Both the position numbers and the translations under genes were made by a program. From Eubacterium_U album (GTDB taxonomy: Bacteria; Bacillota; Clostridia; Lachnospirales; Lachnospiraceae), in contig NZ_JAODBU010000003.1 of the NCBI RefSeq assembly GCF_025336545.1, positions 124,001 to 188,000 of the forward strand: 64,000 nt of DNA. The letters run 5' to 3'. The notes beneath the pieces are model-generated. The model searched no databases, was not told the DNA's origin, and was given only the letters and a program-made list of their open reading frames with translations. How positions within the stretch are numbered: position 1 is the first letter of the stretch; each line of letters starts with the position of its first letter. Below are positions 25,201 to 32,570 of this stretch, one piece after another.

Positions 25201-27542
25201 CAAAAGTGGACGCTATTTCATCAAAGGTAAATGGAAACATCACTTTATATGCAAAATGGATTCCGGCAGGAACAATTTCTGTAAATGAAGATATGTACCT
25301 TACATTTGATGCAAATGTTAATGGAACATTTACTATAGTAGGTGATAAAAAATACAATGCAGTTAGTGTGCTTTATAAGGTGGTAAATACAGAAAGTGAA
25401 GCAAAAGAATTAGCAGAAAGTAAAGCAGAAGTAGGATTTGTTTCATGGGGAATGGAAGCAACAGATACAGGTTGGAGTCATACAAGAAGCTTAAAAGGTG
25501 ATGAAGGAAAATATATTGTATTTTATTTTATAAGATACGATGAAAATGGTGGTTATAAATCGGAATATGGCTATGGAAAAATACAAGCAAATGGAGGCAA
25601 TATAGAGACAACAAAGGCACCTGAAACTACGACAACTAAAGTAGCTGAGACAACAACAAAGGCACCTGAGACAACAACTAAGATATCTGAAACGACTACT
25701 AAGGTTTTAGAAACAACAAAACCTGCAGCAGGTGATTCGAAATACGAATCATTAAATTATAAGGATATTGCTAACAATAATAATGGTGAATTTGATAAGG
25801 GATTGTTGGGCTGTAAATACGCAGTAATTAGTGGAGAAATAAATGCATGTTTATTCCAAAATAAAGGCTTTAGTGAATTGTATATGGCAGTAGGTGGAAT
25901 GGGAGCAGGAAACTTTAAAGCTACCATAAATGGCCGCAATGTGACAAAAACACAAGGCACAGGAGTATTTATGAATCCGGCATCAGATTTTCTTACATAT
26001 AAATATAATGTAGTTGAGATATCATCAGATGACGGAACTGCCACAGTAATTATTTTAAATCCAAATAAAACAGGAACATACAATCAAACGACACCTGAAA
26101 CAACGACAAAGAGTCAGGAAACAACAACAAAGGCACCTGAAACAACGACAAAGAGTCAGGAAACAACAACAAAGGCACCTGAGACAACAACAAAGAAGCA
26201 GGAGCAGACAACAAAGGCGCCTGAGACAACAACTAAGATATCTGAAACGACTACTAAGGTTTTAGAAACAACAAAACCTGCAGCAGGTGATTCGAAATAC
26301 GAATCATTAAATTATAAGGATATTGATAACAATAATAATGGTGAATTTGATAAAGGACTATTAGGTTGTAAATATGCATTGATTGAAGGTAAATTAAATG
26401 TGTGTCAGTTCCAAAATACAGGCTTTGGTGAATTATATATGGCAGTAGGTGGAATGGGAGCAGGAAACTTTAAAGCTACCATAAATGGCCGCAATGTGAC
26501 AAAAACACAAGGCACAGGAGTATTTATAAATCCGGCATCAGATTATGTAACATATAAATATAATGTTGTTGAAATATCATCAGATGACGGAAAGGCTATA
26601 GTTATTATATTGAACCCAAATAAAACAGGAACATACAATCAAACGACATCTGAAACAACGACAAAGGCACCTGAGACAACAACAAAGAGTCAGGAAACAA
26701 CAACAAAGGCACCTGAAACAACGACAAAGAGTCAGGAAACAACAACAAAGGCACCTGAGACAACAACAAAGAGTCAGGAAACAACAACAAAGGCACCTGA
26801 GACAACAACAAAGAAGCAGGAACAGACAACAAAGGCACCTGAAACTACGACAAAGAGTCAGGAAACAACAACAAAGGCACCTGAGACAACAACAAAGAGT
26901 CAGGAAACAACAACAAAGGCACCTGAGACAACAACAAAGAAGCAGGAACAGACAACAAAGGCACCTGAGACAACAACAAAGAGTCAGGAAACAACAACAA
27001 AGGCACCTGAGACAACAACAAAGAAGCAGGAACAGACAACAAAAGCCCCTGAGACAACAAAGAAGCAGGAACAGACAACAAAGGCACCTGAAACAACAAC
27101 AAAGAAGCAGGAACAGACAACAAAGGCACCTGAAACAACAAAGAGTCAGCAGACAGACAATAACAACACAATTACAACGGATGCAAAAAATACAACAACT
27201 GCTGGAAATAGTGAAGGCATAAACGGAACATCAGCAGAAAAAACTGCTTTAGGACGAGCTGCATTTTCAAAGAAAATTAAAAAGAAGTTATCATTAAAGA
27301 AGATTAAAGTGTCAATTAAAAAAGTTGAAAATGCAACAGGATATGAAGTAAGAGTTGCAACATCAAAGAAATTTAAGAAAACACTTTATAAAAAGTCATA
27401 TAAGAAAGTTGCATTTACTTTAAAAAGCAAAAAACTTGCAAATAAGAAAAAACTTTATATTAAAGTAAGAGCTTATGTGTTAGATGGAACAAATAAAATA
27501 TATGGCAAGTGGTCAAAAGTTAAAAAAGTTAAAATTAAATAA
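22266..27542 (+). CDS. giant secreted GH81 endo-beta-1,3-glucanase
   Basis: Degrades beta-1,3-glucan (laminarin, callose, fungal or algal wall). Of 1758 residues: signal peptide (1-34); GH81 catalytic region (about 60-790) with DQFNDHHFHYGYF (Asp525, Asp529) and GNNQESTSEAINAWAG holding the conserved Glu612 and Glu616; a Listeria-Bacteroides (Flg_new) repeat near 930-1000 (GYDFAGWYKEST...ITLYAKW); an unassigned domain about 1000-1110; ETTTK linker; two near-identical modules of about 100 residues (about 1156-1270 and 1341-1455) beginning GDSKYESLNYKDI; a very long ETTTKSQ/APETTTK linker (about 1460-1635); and a lysine-rich fibronectin-like C-terminal domain. AGGAGG lies five bases before the ATG. 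It follows the tandem leader units. Confidence 0.92.
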   Translation: MKGNFKKGISVALSLALTVSSFALPDTAKNVNADNLPTTKLGVGSIGTGSNEPDAAKLPRTSTQGKYRFTTDNYNSKHKALDTNDWASNWLWDLEGDRDTDSTNALSGTAYALPLCYLMKKDGLRVTKPAMTSSNTNVSAYNIKDNDTLCDFKISPDWTCTNNNIDEVTDWSYKAVTTNPQNAGQKMYTTMTQGSPFAFIEMENTNTIYLEKLRVTFPSEIIYEDTYNGSKMVVFRTNDITSSVNGYPSATYQYYAVFLPENTTVTHMGTTDKTNNDKIGKLKFTFPSNNKAYMSVAWLCESRNIDNNMGIKYAKEYRPYAFNIITNTTADYSYNESTGNVQTKYTYSFSKKAESTADGTIMGILPHQYKNMSNVTYMDNKAITLRGYMKFIKGSSYTTNMTYNGIIPYMPSLSSDDSQGREELQKYVNDFVNKYMTGAGNWTLANDEGNETYYHGKKLNRSAQVVAAAKAVGDEGNAQKVLNGLEKNLEDWFTYSGNSDKHYFTYLGEGVGALLGFQSSFNSVDQFNDHHFHYGYFIESAASVGLYDREWLNNYKDVVKQLIYDIACPYRNNKECVADCGNAYPYLRSFSPYEGHSWASGYEDERTGNNQESTSEAINAWAGIILFGELTNNTKIRDLGIYLYTTESEAADEYWFDKDEETYKIDSTKFDAPMASMVWGGKVDYSTWFGQQYTQGIQICPINSWSFYLGKNANKITGKDYIKKYYNADKTYKNAKGGSTEHWNDMWAEYYAIADPDYAMNTVWTKNAINDGESQAHTYHFIRALQDYGTPDLTFKSNSPTASVFNKNGAYTYVAYNASNTAKTVTFTSKSGQTVSIKASPNTMTTVNANEVNKSSYVVEYYGKDLNSNNYSLLGSEVKYADAGANVTATEKNFTGFKFDNSNSNNIKQGTVNANGSLVLKMYYNRETYSISYDLVGGVKNNTGLYPTSYIYGQQITLDTPKRDGYDFAGWYKESTYNTKVDAISSKVNGNITLYAKWIPAGTISVNEDMYLTFDANVNGTFTIVGDKKYNAVSVLYKVVNTESEAKELAESKAEVGFVSWGMEATDTGWSHTRSLKGDEGKYIVFYFIRYDENGGYKSEYGYGKIQANGGNIETTKAPETTTTKVAETTTKAPETTTKISETTTKVLETTKPAAGDSKYESLNYKDIANNNNGEFDKGLLGCKYAVISGEINACLFQNKGFSELYMAVGGMGAGNFKATINGRNVTKTQGTGVFMNPASDFLTYKYNVVEISSDDGTATVIILNPNKTGTYNQTTPETTTKSQETTTKAPETTTKSQETTTKAPETTTKKQEQTTKAPETTTKISETTTKVLETTKPAAGDSKYESLNYKDIDNNNNGEFDKGLLGCKYALIEGKLNVCQFQNTGFGELYMAVGGMGAGNFKATINGRNVTKTQGTGVFINPASDYVTYKYNVVEISSDDGKAIVIILNPNKTGTYNQTTSETTTKAPETTTKSQETTTKAPETTTKSQETTTKAPETTTKSQETTTKAPETTTKKQEQTTKAPETTTKSQETTTKAPETTTKSQETTTKAPETTTKKQEQTTKAPETTTKSQETTTKAPETTTKKQEQTTKAPETTKKQEQTTKAPETTTKKQEQTTKAPETTKSQQTDNNNTITTDAKNTTTAGNSEGINGTSAEKTALGRAAFSKKIKKKLSLKKIKVSIKKVENATGYEVRVATSKKFKKTLYKKSYKKVAFTLKSKKLANKKKLYIKVRAYVLDGTNKIYGKWSKVKKVKIK
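25622..27170 (+). repeat. tandem ETTTK-coding repeats in the GH81 gene
   Basis: Degenerate tandem DNA repeats encode ETTTKAP, ETTTKSQ and EQTTKAP blocks. The longest run is 26645-27150. Two non-repeat modules (about 25730-26080 and 26280-26640) interrupt it; they are themselves duplicated with long stretches of identical DNA (for example the TATATGGCAGTAGGTGGAAT segment at 25879 and 26437). These linkers are likely O-glycosylated or extended spacers, and a hotspot for repeat-number change. Confidence 0.85.
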
Positions 27543-27559
27543 TTTTTAATAAGATAAAG

Positions 27560-27590
27560 AATCTCCGGCATATTTGTGCCGGAGATTTTT
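27560..27590 (+). terminator. terminator of the GH81 gene
   Basis: AATCTCCGGCA (27560-27570) and TGCCGGAGATT (27577-27587) make a perfect 11-bp stem with a six-base loop and a T run. Confidence 0.9.
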
Positions 27591-27613
27591 AGAGTATAGA
27601 AAAAAACTGAATA

Positions 27614-28078
27614 ATGAGATACAATAAAAAGAAAATTGAAAGTGCCGGATGGGGAAGTGCCACATTTTATAAGAATTACATAGAATTAACAAGAAAAAAG
27701 GGCGTGACAAAGATAGCATATTATGTGTATGGAGAAGTTAGATTCCTCTCAATATATGATTATACGGAATTATCACCCCAAAAGATGAAACTTAGAACAT
27801 CTAATAGAAGATTGAATTTCTCATTAGATTTAGTAAATTCAAAAGATAAATATTCTAAGGGAGTATATACATCAATAGCAAAAGTAAGTTCATAATTATC
27901 ATCTAATGAAGATATTAATTATGATAAATTTAGTAAATATGAAAAAATGCTTACGCAGAGAAAGTTAAGTATAAACTTTTTATTTTATAATGATACATTT
28001 ACTGAGAGTAATATGCCTAAAAAGACAAAAAACAGTTGGTACAAATTAACTGATTTCTATGAAAATATTATTTTCTAA
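27614..28078 (+). pseudogene. small hypothetical gene interrupted by an in-frame TAA
   Basis: A 93-codon ORF (MRYNKKKIESAGWGSATFYKNY...) ends with TAA at 27893-27895. The same frame then stays open for another 60 codons (LSSNEDINYDKFSKYEKMLTQ... to NIIF) with protein-like composition, ending at 28076-28078. The two parts together would make a 154-residue basic soluble protein. No good ribosome site precedes the ATG. The family is not recognised. It may be a decayed gene; the alternative is a genuine 93-residue protein and a chance open tail. The end overlaps the convergent AlkD-like gene by 11 bases. Confidence 0.45.
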
Positions 28079-28745
28079 AACTTTTTAGGTAAATTTTCTG
28101 CTCATCAGTAATCCGATAACTTTCAACAGCTTTTTGAATAGTTTTTCGATGAACCCATGGTGAAAGTTTGCGTTGCTCAATATAAGGGATAACTGTGTTC
28201 CACTGTTTAGCAAGAGCGGTTGCCATATACCATGCAATTATCATATTTACATAATATTCTTCAGATTTTACATTTGAAACAAGTTCTACATATTCCGGTT
28301 TAAAATCATCATCTAAATAAAGACTCATTAAAGCACCGATTCCATAACGGATAGTATAGGTATCTGAAGAATTAATCCATTTTTTTATTTCCACAAGTAA
28401 TTCATCTTTATGTTTTGAAAAACATTTTGGTAAAGGTAAATCACATGTAGCCCAATTATTGATATAAGGAATAAATAACTTTACCTGTTTTATGCATTCG
28501 TCATAATCTTTTATTCCGGAAATTATCATCATATGAAGATTATTTTCCTCGTAATATGTATGTGGCAAATCTTTAATAAAAGATTTTGAATCTTCAGTTT
28601 TTGCATATTCTTTAGCAAATTTTCTTAATATAGGAGTACGAATGCCAATAATATTTTCTTTATTATAGCCTGGTATAAGCTTGCTATGAAAATCTCTATA
28701 TTTTAAATCCTGTAATTCAAATAATTGTTTTTGTAGTGTATTCAT
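28068..28745 (-). CDS. AlkD-like DNA alkylation repair (HEAT-fold) protein
   Basis: A 225-residue all-helical protein of the AlkC/AlkD HEAT-like DNA glycosylase family, which excises bulky or cationic alkylated bases such as N7- and N3-alkylpurines. Recognisable stretches are YRDFHSKLIPGYNKENIIGIRTPILRKFAKEY near the start, NNWATCDLP in the middle and WVHRKTIQKAVES near the end. The Trp and Asp of WATCD and the Arg of HRK match conserved family positions. The start at 28745 follows GTGGAG by six bases; an upstream in-frame GTG at 28757 overlaps that site. Cytoplasmic. Not obviously linked to its neighbours. Confidence 0.85.
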   Translation of the reverse strand: MNTLQKQLFELQDLKYRDFHSKLIPGYNKENIIGIRTPILRKFAKEYAKTEDSKSFIKDLPHTYYEENNLHMMIISGIKDYDECIKQVKLFIPYINNWATCDLPLPKCFSKHKDELLVEIKKWINSSDTYTIRYGIGALMSLYLDDDFKPEYVELVSNVKSEEYYVNMIIAWYMATALAKQWNTVIPYIEQRKLSPWVHRKTIQKAVESYRITDEQKIYLKSFRK

Positions 28746-28794
28746 ATAAATCTCCACTTGAAAATATAAAAAAGTTTTATTTAAATATTGCTAT

Positions 28795-29688
28795 CTATAT
28801 TGCAGGAACTATTTCTACGGATATCTGGTCGAATTTGTTTTCCAAATCTTTAGTAATATGTTCCTGTATTGTTTTAAATTCTTTAATTTTTAAAGTATCA
28901 GATTTGCTTTTAACATATACTTCAATCCATGTTTTTCTTCCGGTTTGTGTTACATCAAGAAAATCTAAACTATAATCATAATTTTGAATATCTTCATTAA
29001 CAACATCTCTTATTTCATCCATGACTTCCTTATCAGGAGAAAATAATACAAGTTCCTTTAAGGTCTTTATAATTTGAACTACGGGTTCTTTTACAAGGAA
29101 TAAAGAAACTAAGATAGCTACAGTAGAATCAATGTAAGGAATAATAAATTTTAAAGTTGTGTTAGTAAGGAAAATCTGTAACAAAAATGCAACGGAAATT
29201 CCAAGAGTGCTTACAATATCTACTTTCCATAAATATAATTCAGACTGAATCATCATAGAAGAATAACTTCTGCTTAAGTGCTTTAATACCAAAAAAGTAA
29301 GCATACAGAAAAAACAAAGTGAAGATTCGTATGCTAAAACGCTGATAGCATTTACAGTATGACCACCATTAAGTAAAACTTTTACATTTGATGTAATCAT
29401 ATTAATAACTACTGCTAATAAAATTAAATATTTTATAAGAACAAGTAAAGATTCAATTTGAGAAAAACCATAAGGTTTCTTTTCAGATACCGGTTTATAC
29501 AAAAATGGAACAAGTATAAACATTGGAAGTAAGAGTAACAAATCGAATAAGTCAAATATTCCATCGGCAATTACTGTTTTTGAACCAAGGAAAAATGCTG
29601 CAATTACTTCGACTACTGTAAAAATAATTGTTCCGGTAAGTGATAATCGTAAAATTTTGTTTTCCGTTTTATATTTTTTATCGTCCAT
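28795..29688 (-). CDS. cation diffusion facilitator (CDF) family transporter
   Basis: A 297-residue membrane protein with six helices and a C-terminal cytoplasmic ferredoxin-like domain (LFSPDKEVMDEIRDVV... to VEIVPAI), the CDF layout for export of divalent metals such as Zn2+, Fe2+ or Mn2+. The second helix has IADGIFDLFDLLL, with the paired aspartates of the metal site. In helix 5 the usual HxxxD reads WKVD, so only one acidic ligand is kept. That points to a non-zinc member or altered selectivity. It is divergent from the MerR-type regulator at 29884; a shared control region is likely. Confidence 0.85.
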   Translation of the reverse strand: MDDKKYKTENKILRLSLTGTIIFTVVEVIAAFFLGSKTVIADGIFDLFDLLLLLPMFILVPFLYKPVSEKKPYGFSQIESLLVLIKYLILLAVVINMITSNVKVLLNGGHTVNAISVLAYESSLCFFCMLTFLVLKHLSRSYSSMMIQSELYLWKVDIVSTLGISVAFLLQIFLTNTTLKFIIPYIDSTVAILVSLFLVKEPVVQIIKTLKELVLFSPDKEVMDEIRDVVNEDIQNYDYSLDFLDVTQTGRKTWIEVYVKSKSDTLKIKEFKTIQEHITKDLENKFDQISVEIVPAI

Positions 29689-29746
29689 GATAAATTGAAA
29701 AAATCCTTTCTAGTGATATGAATTGTGCCCAATTCTTATTAAAAAG

Positions 29747-29775
29747 TTCATAATTATGATAAAGTCTGGTATAAT
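29747..29775 (+). promoter_or_regulatory. possible promoter in the CDF/merR divergent region
   Basis: TATAAT (29770-29775) is preceded at 17 bp by a weak TTCATA (29747-29752). The spacer is not the 19 bp typical of MerR-activated promoters, so this is likely the regulator's own promoter. Confidence 0.4.
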
Positions 29776-29883
29776 ACTAGTGTCAATAGTATAAATAATA
29801 AAAAAAATACGGTAAAATAAACTACATTTCAAAATAAATAGAACAAAACATTAGTATAGTACAAGAGTAAAGAAGAGGAAAAG

Positions 29884-30699
29884 ATGAAACGTAAAAAAAC
29901 ATTTAATATAGGAGAAGTGTCAAGGCTTTTTAATATTAGTGTAGATTCAATTCGTTATTATGAGAAAATAGGAATATTAGAGCCGACACGCAATGAGGGA
30001 AATAATTACAGAGTATATACTTTATCGGATATCAGACAACTTACAATGATAAGAGAATTGTTAGGACTTAATTTCTCGACTGAAAGAATTAAGGAATTTG
30101 ACCGAAACCAAAATGTGGAAACTACAAAAATGCTTCTTTCAGAAGAACTTAATATAGTAAATAAAAATATAGTAGAATTATTTGAAAAGAAGGTAAGTAT
30201 AGAAGCAAGAATAAAATCATTAGAAGAAAACATTAATCATACGGATTTGGGAAACATAAGGATAAAAGAGTTTGATGAAAGACAGTGTGTAATGATAAGT
30301 GAGTCGAATCTTGATGATGATGACGTAGATTATTATCTTGTAAAATATATGCAGTCCCATAAAAATAAAGTTGATACAATAGGAGCATGCGACTGTTATG
30401 TGTTGGATATATCAAAAATAAGTGAAGATGGAAATTCATTTGTAACAAAAGGTGTATTTTTCTATTCAGATACATTATTATATAATAGTAATTATTCTTT
30501 ACCGGCAGGAAAATATTTATCGATATTTTATAAAGGGCCATCTACTAGAACGAAAGTGGCGGTAGACAGATTGATAGCTTACGCAAATGAGCATCATTTA
30601 AAAATTACAGGTGACCCGATAGAATTTTGCCATATTGATGATTATGAAACGTCGGTAGATGAAGAATGTTTAACAGAAATTCAAATTCCGGTTAAATAG
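29884..30699 (+). CDS. MerR-family regulator with GyrI-like effector domain
   Basis: A 271-residue regulator resembling BmrR-type multidrug sensors. The N-terminal winged helix (NIGEVSRLFNISVDSIRYYEKIGILEPTRNEGNNYRVY, residues 8-45) is followed by a dimerization coiled coil (about 75-118) and a C-terminal GyrI/AraC effector-binding domain (about 125-270). That domain includes a strand-rich part and the closing acidic stretch (DDYETSVDEECLTEIQIPV). Such proteins bind hydrophobic cations and activate a transporter gene. The divergent CDF gene is the obvious candidate target, though it is not a classical drug pump. An AGAGGAAAAG site precedes the ATG. Confidence 0.88.
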   Translation: MKRKKTFNIGEVSRLFNISVDSIRYYEKIGILEPTRNEGNNYRVYTLSDIRQLTMIRELLGLNFSTERIKEFDRNQNVETTKMLLSEELNIVNKNIVELFEKKVSIEARIKSLEENINHTDLGNIRIKEFDERQCVMISESNLDDDDVDYYLVKYMQSHKNKVDTIGACDCYVLDISKISEDGNSFVTKGVFFYSDTLLYNSNYSLPAGKYLSIFYKGPSTRTKVAVDRLIAYANEHHLKITGDPIEFCHIDDYETSVDEECLTEIQIPVK

Positions 30700-30722
30700 T
30701 TTTAAAATACGAGGAAAGAAAA

Positions 30723-30879
30723 ATGAAAAGAAAAAATAAACACGAAAAAGAAAAAAGTACAAAAAAAAGCGGGACTTGCAAAAACATATTTGGGTGCTAA
30801 ATGTGTAAAGATTGTGGCAATAATTGTGATTATAGCGATTGTTATAAGTGGAGTTGCAATCGGAACAAAGACATTTTAG
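30723..30879 (+). pseudogene. small single-pass membrane ORF with a frameshift at an A8 run
   Basis: An ATG after GAGGAAAG begins MKRKNKHEKEKSTKK and would stop after 25 codons. At the run of eight A (30761-30768) the +1 frame is open and gives AGLAKTYLGAKCVKIVAIIV followed by more hydrophobic residues and a stop at 30877-30879. Joined, this is a 51-residue basic-then-membrane peptide. One A fewer would restore it, or polymerase/ribosome slippage on the A run could. Not recognised; could also be a sequencing indel. Confidence 0.4.
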
Positions 30880-30992
30880 ATAAGGCAACTAAAAATGCAC
30901 AAAAAATTGTAAAAACTTTTTTTGAAAAAATTATGATTTAGATGAATACACAGTGAAGTATAAATAATTTACATATGAAAGGTTTGAAAATA

Positions 30993-32288
30993 ATGCAAAT
31001 GGAAAGCATGGATTCTAAAAGAAACAAATCAAAAGTTATTATAAGATACTATTATGACAGGGTATCCAGAGATGTGGGAAATTTTTTTAAATGGATTGCA
31101 CTTGCTATTTTGACAGGTCTTGTTGTTGGTGGCGCAAGTAGCATATTTGCAGGGTGCATAAAATGGGTTACTGAATATAGAAATAATAATATATGGGTAT
31201 TTATGATTTTACCGATCGTTGGTGTGGCAATAGTGTTTATGTATCAGATAATAGACCCACATGATGGTGGAACGAATCAGGTTTTGTCTACAATAAGGTC
31301 AAGGGGAGATGTTCCACTAAAGGCTGCACCACTTATATTTGTGTCAACGCTATTAACCCATCTTACAGGAGGGTCGGCAGGAAGAGAAGGTGCTTCTATT
31401 CAATTTGGTGGAAGTATCGGAAACTGGCTTGGCAAATTAGTAAAACTTGATGAATTTGATCATCATGTAATGATTATGTGTGGTATGAGTGCCGCATTCG
31501 CAGCGGTATTTGGAACACCGATGGCTGCGGCAGTATTTGCAATGGAAGTTGTAAGCGTTGGAGTTATGTATTATGCCGCATTACTTCCGTGCGTCGTGGC
31601 GTCAATTATTGCAGCGGAATTTGCTACAGGTATGGGAATTGATCCTGAGACATTTAGCGTTACAAGAATACCTGCCTTAACTGTTGAAACTGGCTTTAAA
31701 ATGGCAATTATATCGGTAGGATGTGCAATGGTCAGTATAATGTTTTGTATTGCACTTAAATTTGTAGCTAAAATTTATGGGAAATACCTTAAAAATTTAT
31801 ATGCAAGAGTTTTTGTGGCAGGCTGTGTAGTTATTGCGATAACAATGATTTTAAATACAAAAGACTACATGGGAGCAGGTAATGAGTTGATAGCAAGAGC
31901 AATAGAAACAGGACAGGCAAGACCATTAGACTTTTTATGGAAAATGATTTTGACGGCAGTAACAATGAGAGCAGGCTATCGAGGTGGTGAAATTGTTCCG
32001 GCATTTAGTGTGGGTGCAACATTTGGATGTGTGGCAGGACAGCTTTTAGGATTTCAGCCTGAACTTGCAGCAGCAGCAGGCATGGTTGCTTTATTTTGTG
32101 GAGTTACCAATTGTCCTATTACATCTATGCTTATATCCTTTGAACTGTTTGGATTTTCAGGTGTGGCATATTACCTGATTGCCATTTCAATAAGTTATTC
32201 GTTGTCAGGTTATTATAGTTTATACAAAGATCAGACAATTGTATATTCCAAATATAAGGCAAAATATATTAACAAAAGGACAAGATAA
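30993..32288 (+). CDS. ClC-family chloride channel/antiporter
   Basis: A 431-residue integral membrane protein with the ClC fold. The key selectivity segment reads GGSAGREGASIQFGG (about residues 125-139). Here the usual GKEGP is GREGA, keeping the gating glutamate. An N-terminal segment (DGGTNQVL) stands at the position of the GSGIP loop. Helix-rich repeats, GGEIVPAFSVGATFGCVAGQLLG and GMVALFCGVTNCPITSMLIS complete the signature. It could be a Cl-/H+ exchanger or a fluoride-type variant; I cannot decide. The start at 30993 follows AAAGG; the first in-frame ATG (30975) has no ribosome site. Confidence 0.9.
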   Translation: MQMESMDSKRNKSKVIIRYYYDRVSRDVGNFFKWIALAILTGLVVGGASSIFAGCIKWVTEYRNNNIWVFMILPIVGVAIVFMYQIIDPHDGGTNQVLSTIRSRGDVPLKAAPLIFVSTLLTHLTGGSAGREGASIQFGGSIGNWLGKLVKLDEFDHHVMIMCGMSAAFAAVFGTPMAAAVFAMEVVSVGVMYYAALLPCVVASIIAAEFATGMGIDPETFSVTRIPALTVETGFKMAIISVGCAMVSIMFCIALKFVAKIYGKYLKNLYARVFVAGCVVIAITMILNTKDYMGAGNELIARAIETGQARPLDFLWKMILTAVTMRAGYRGGEIVPAFSVGATFGCVAGQLLGFQPELAAAAGMVALFCGVTNCPITSMLISFELFGFSGVAYYLIAISISYSLSGYYSLYKDQTIVYSKYKAKYINKRTR

Positions 32289-32365
32289 ATTAACAAATGC
32301 ATATACTTTCAATAATTAACTGAGGACTTTATATTGTTAACAAAGGAAAAACAAGGCGATTTCAG

Positions 32366-32393
32366 TTGAATTTGGAAAGAAAATATGTATAAT
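32366..32393 (+). promoter_or_regulatory. candidate pckA promoter
   Basis: TTGAAT (32366-32371) and TATAAT (32388-32393) are separated by 16 bp, about 180 bases upstream of pckA, implying a long untranslated leader. No known riboswitch was recognised in that leader. Confidence 0.5.
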
Positions 32394-32570
32394 ATTACAT
32401 TAGGGAACCTGGTTTATTTATAGTAAATGAAATATTTATTGTTTTATAAGTTAGTAAAAGCTTTTATATAAGGCAATTACAGACAGGTTTTCTGTGATGA
32501 TGATATAAGAATCTGTATAAAGCAGAGTTTCTTTATATACTATTATGAAAGAAAAGAGGTTTAAATTAAG

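Noticed and set aside
26050..27171. Long antisense ORFs rich in LLLSQVP opposite the ETTTK repeats
   Set aside because: They are the reverse reading of a tandem repeat that codes convincingly on the plus strand.
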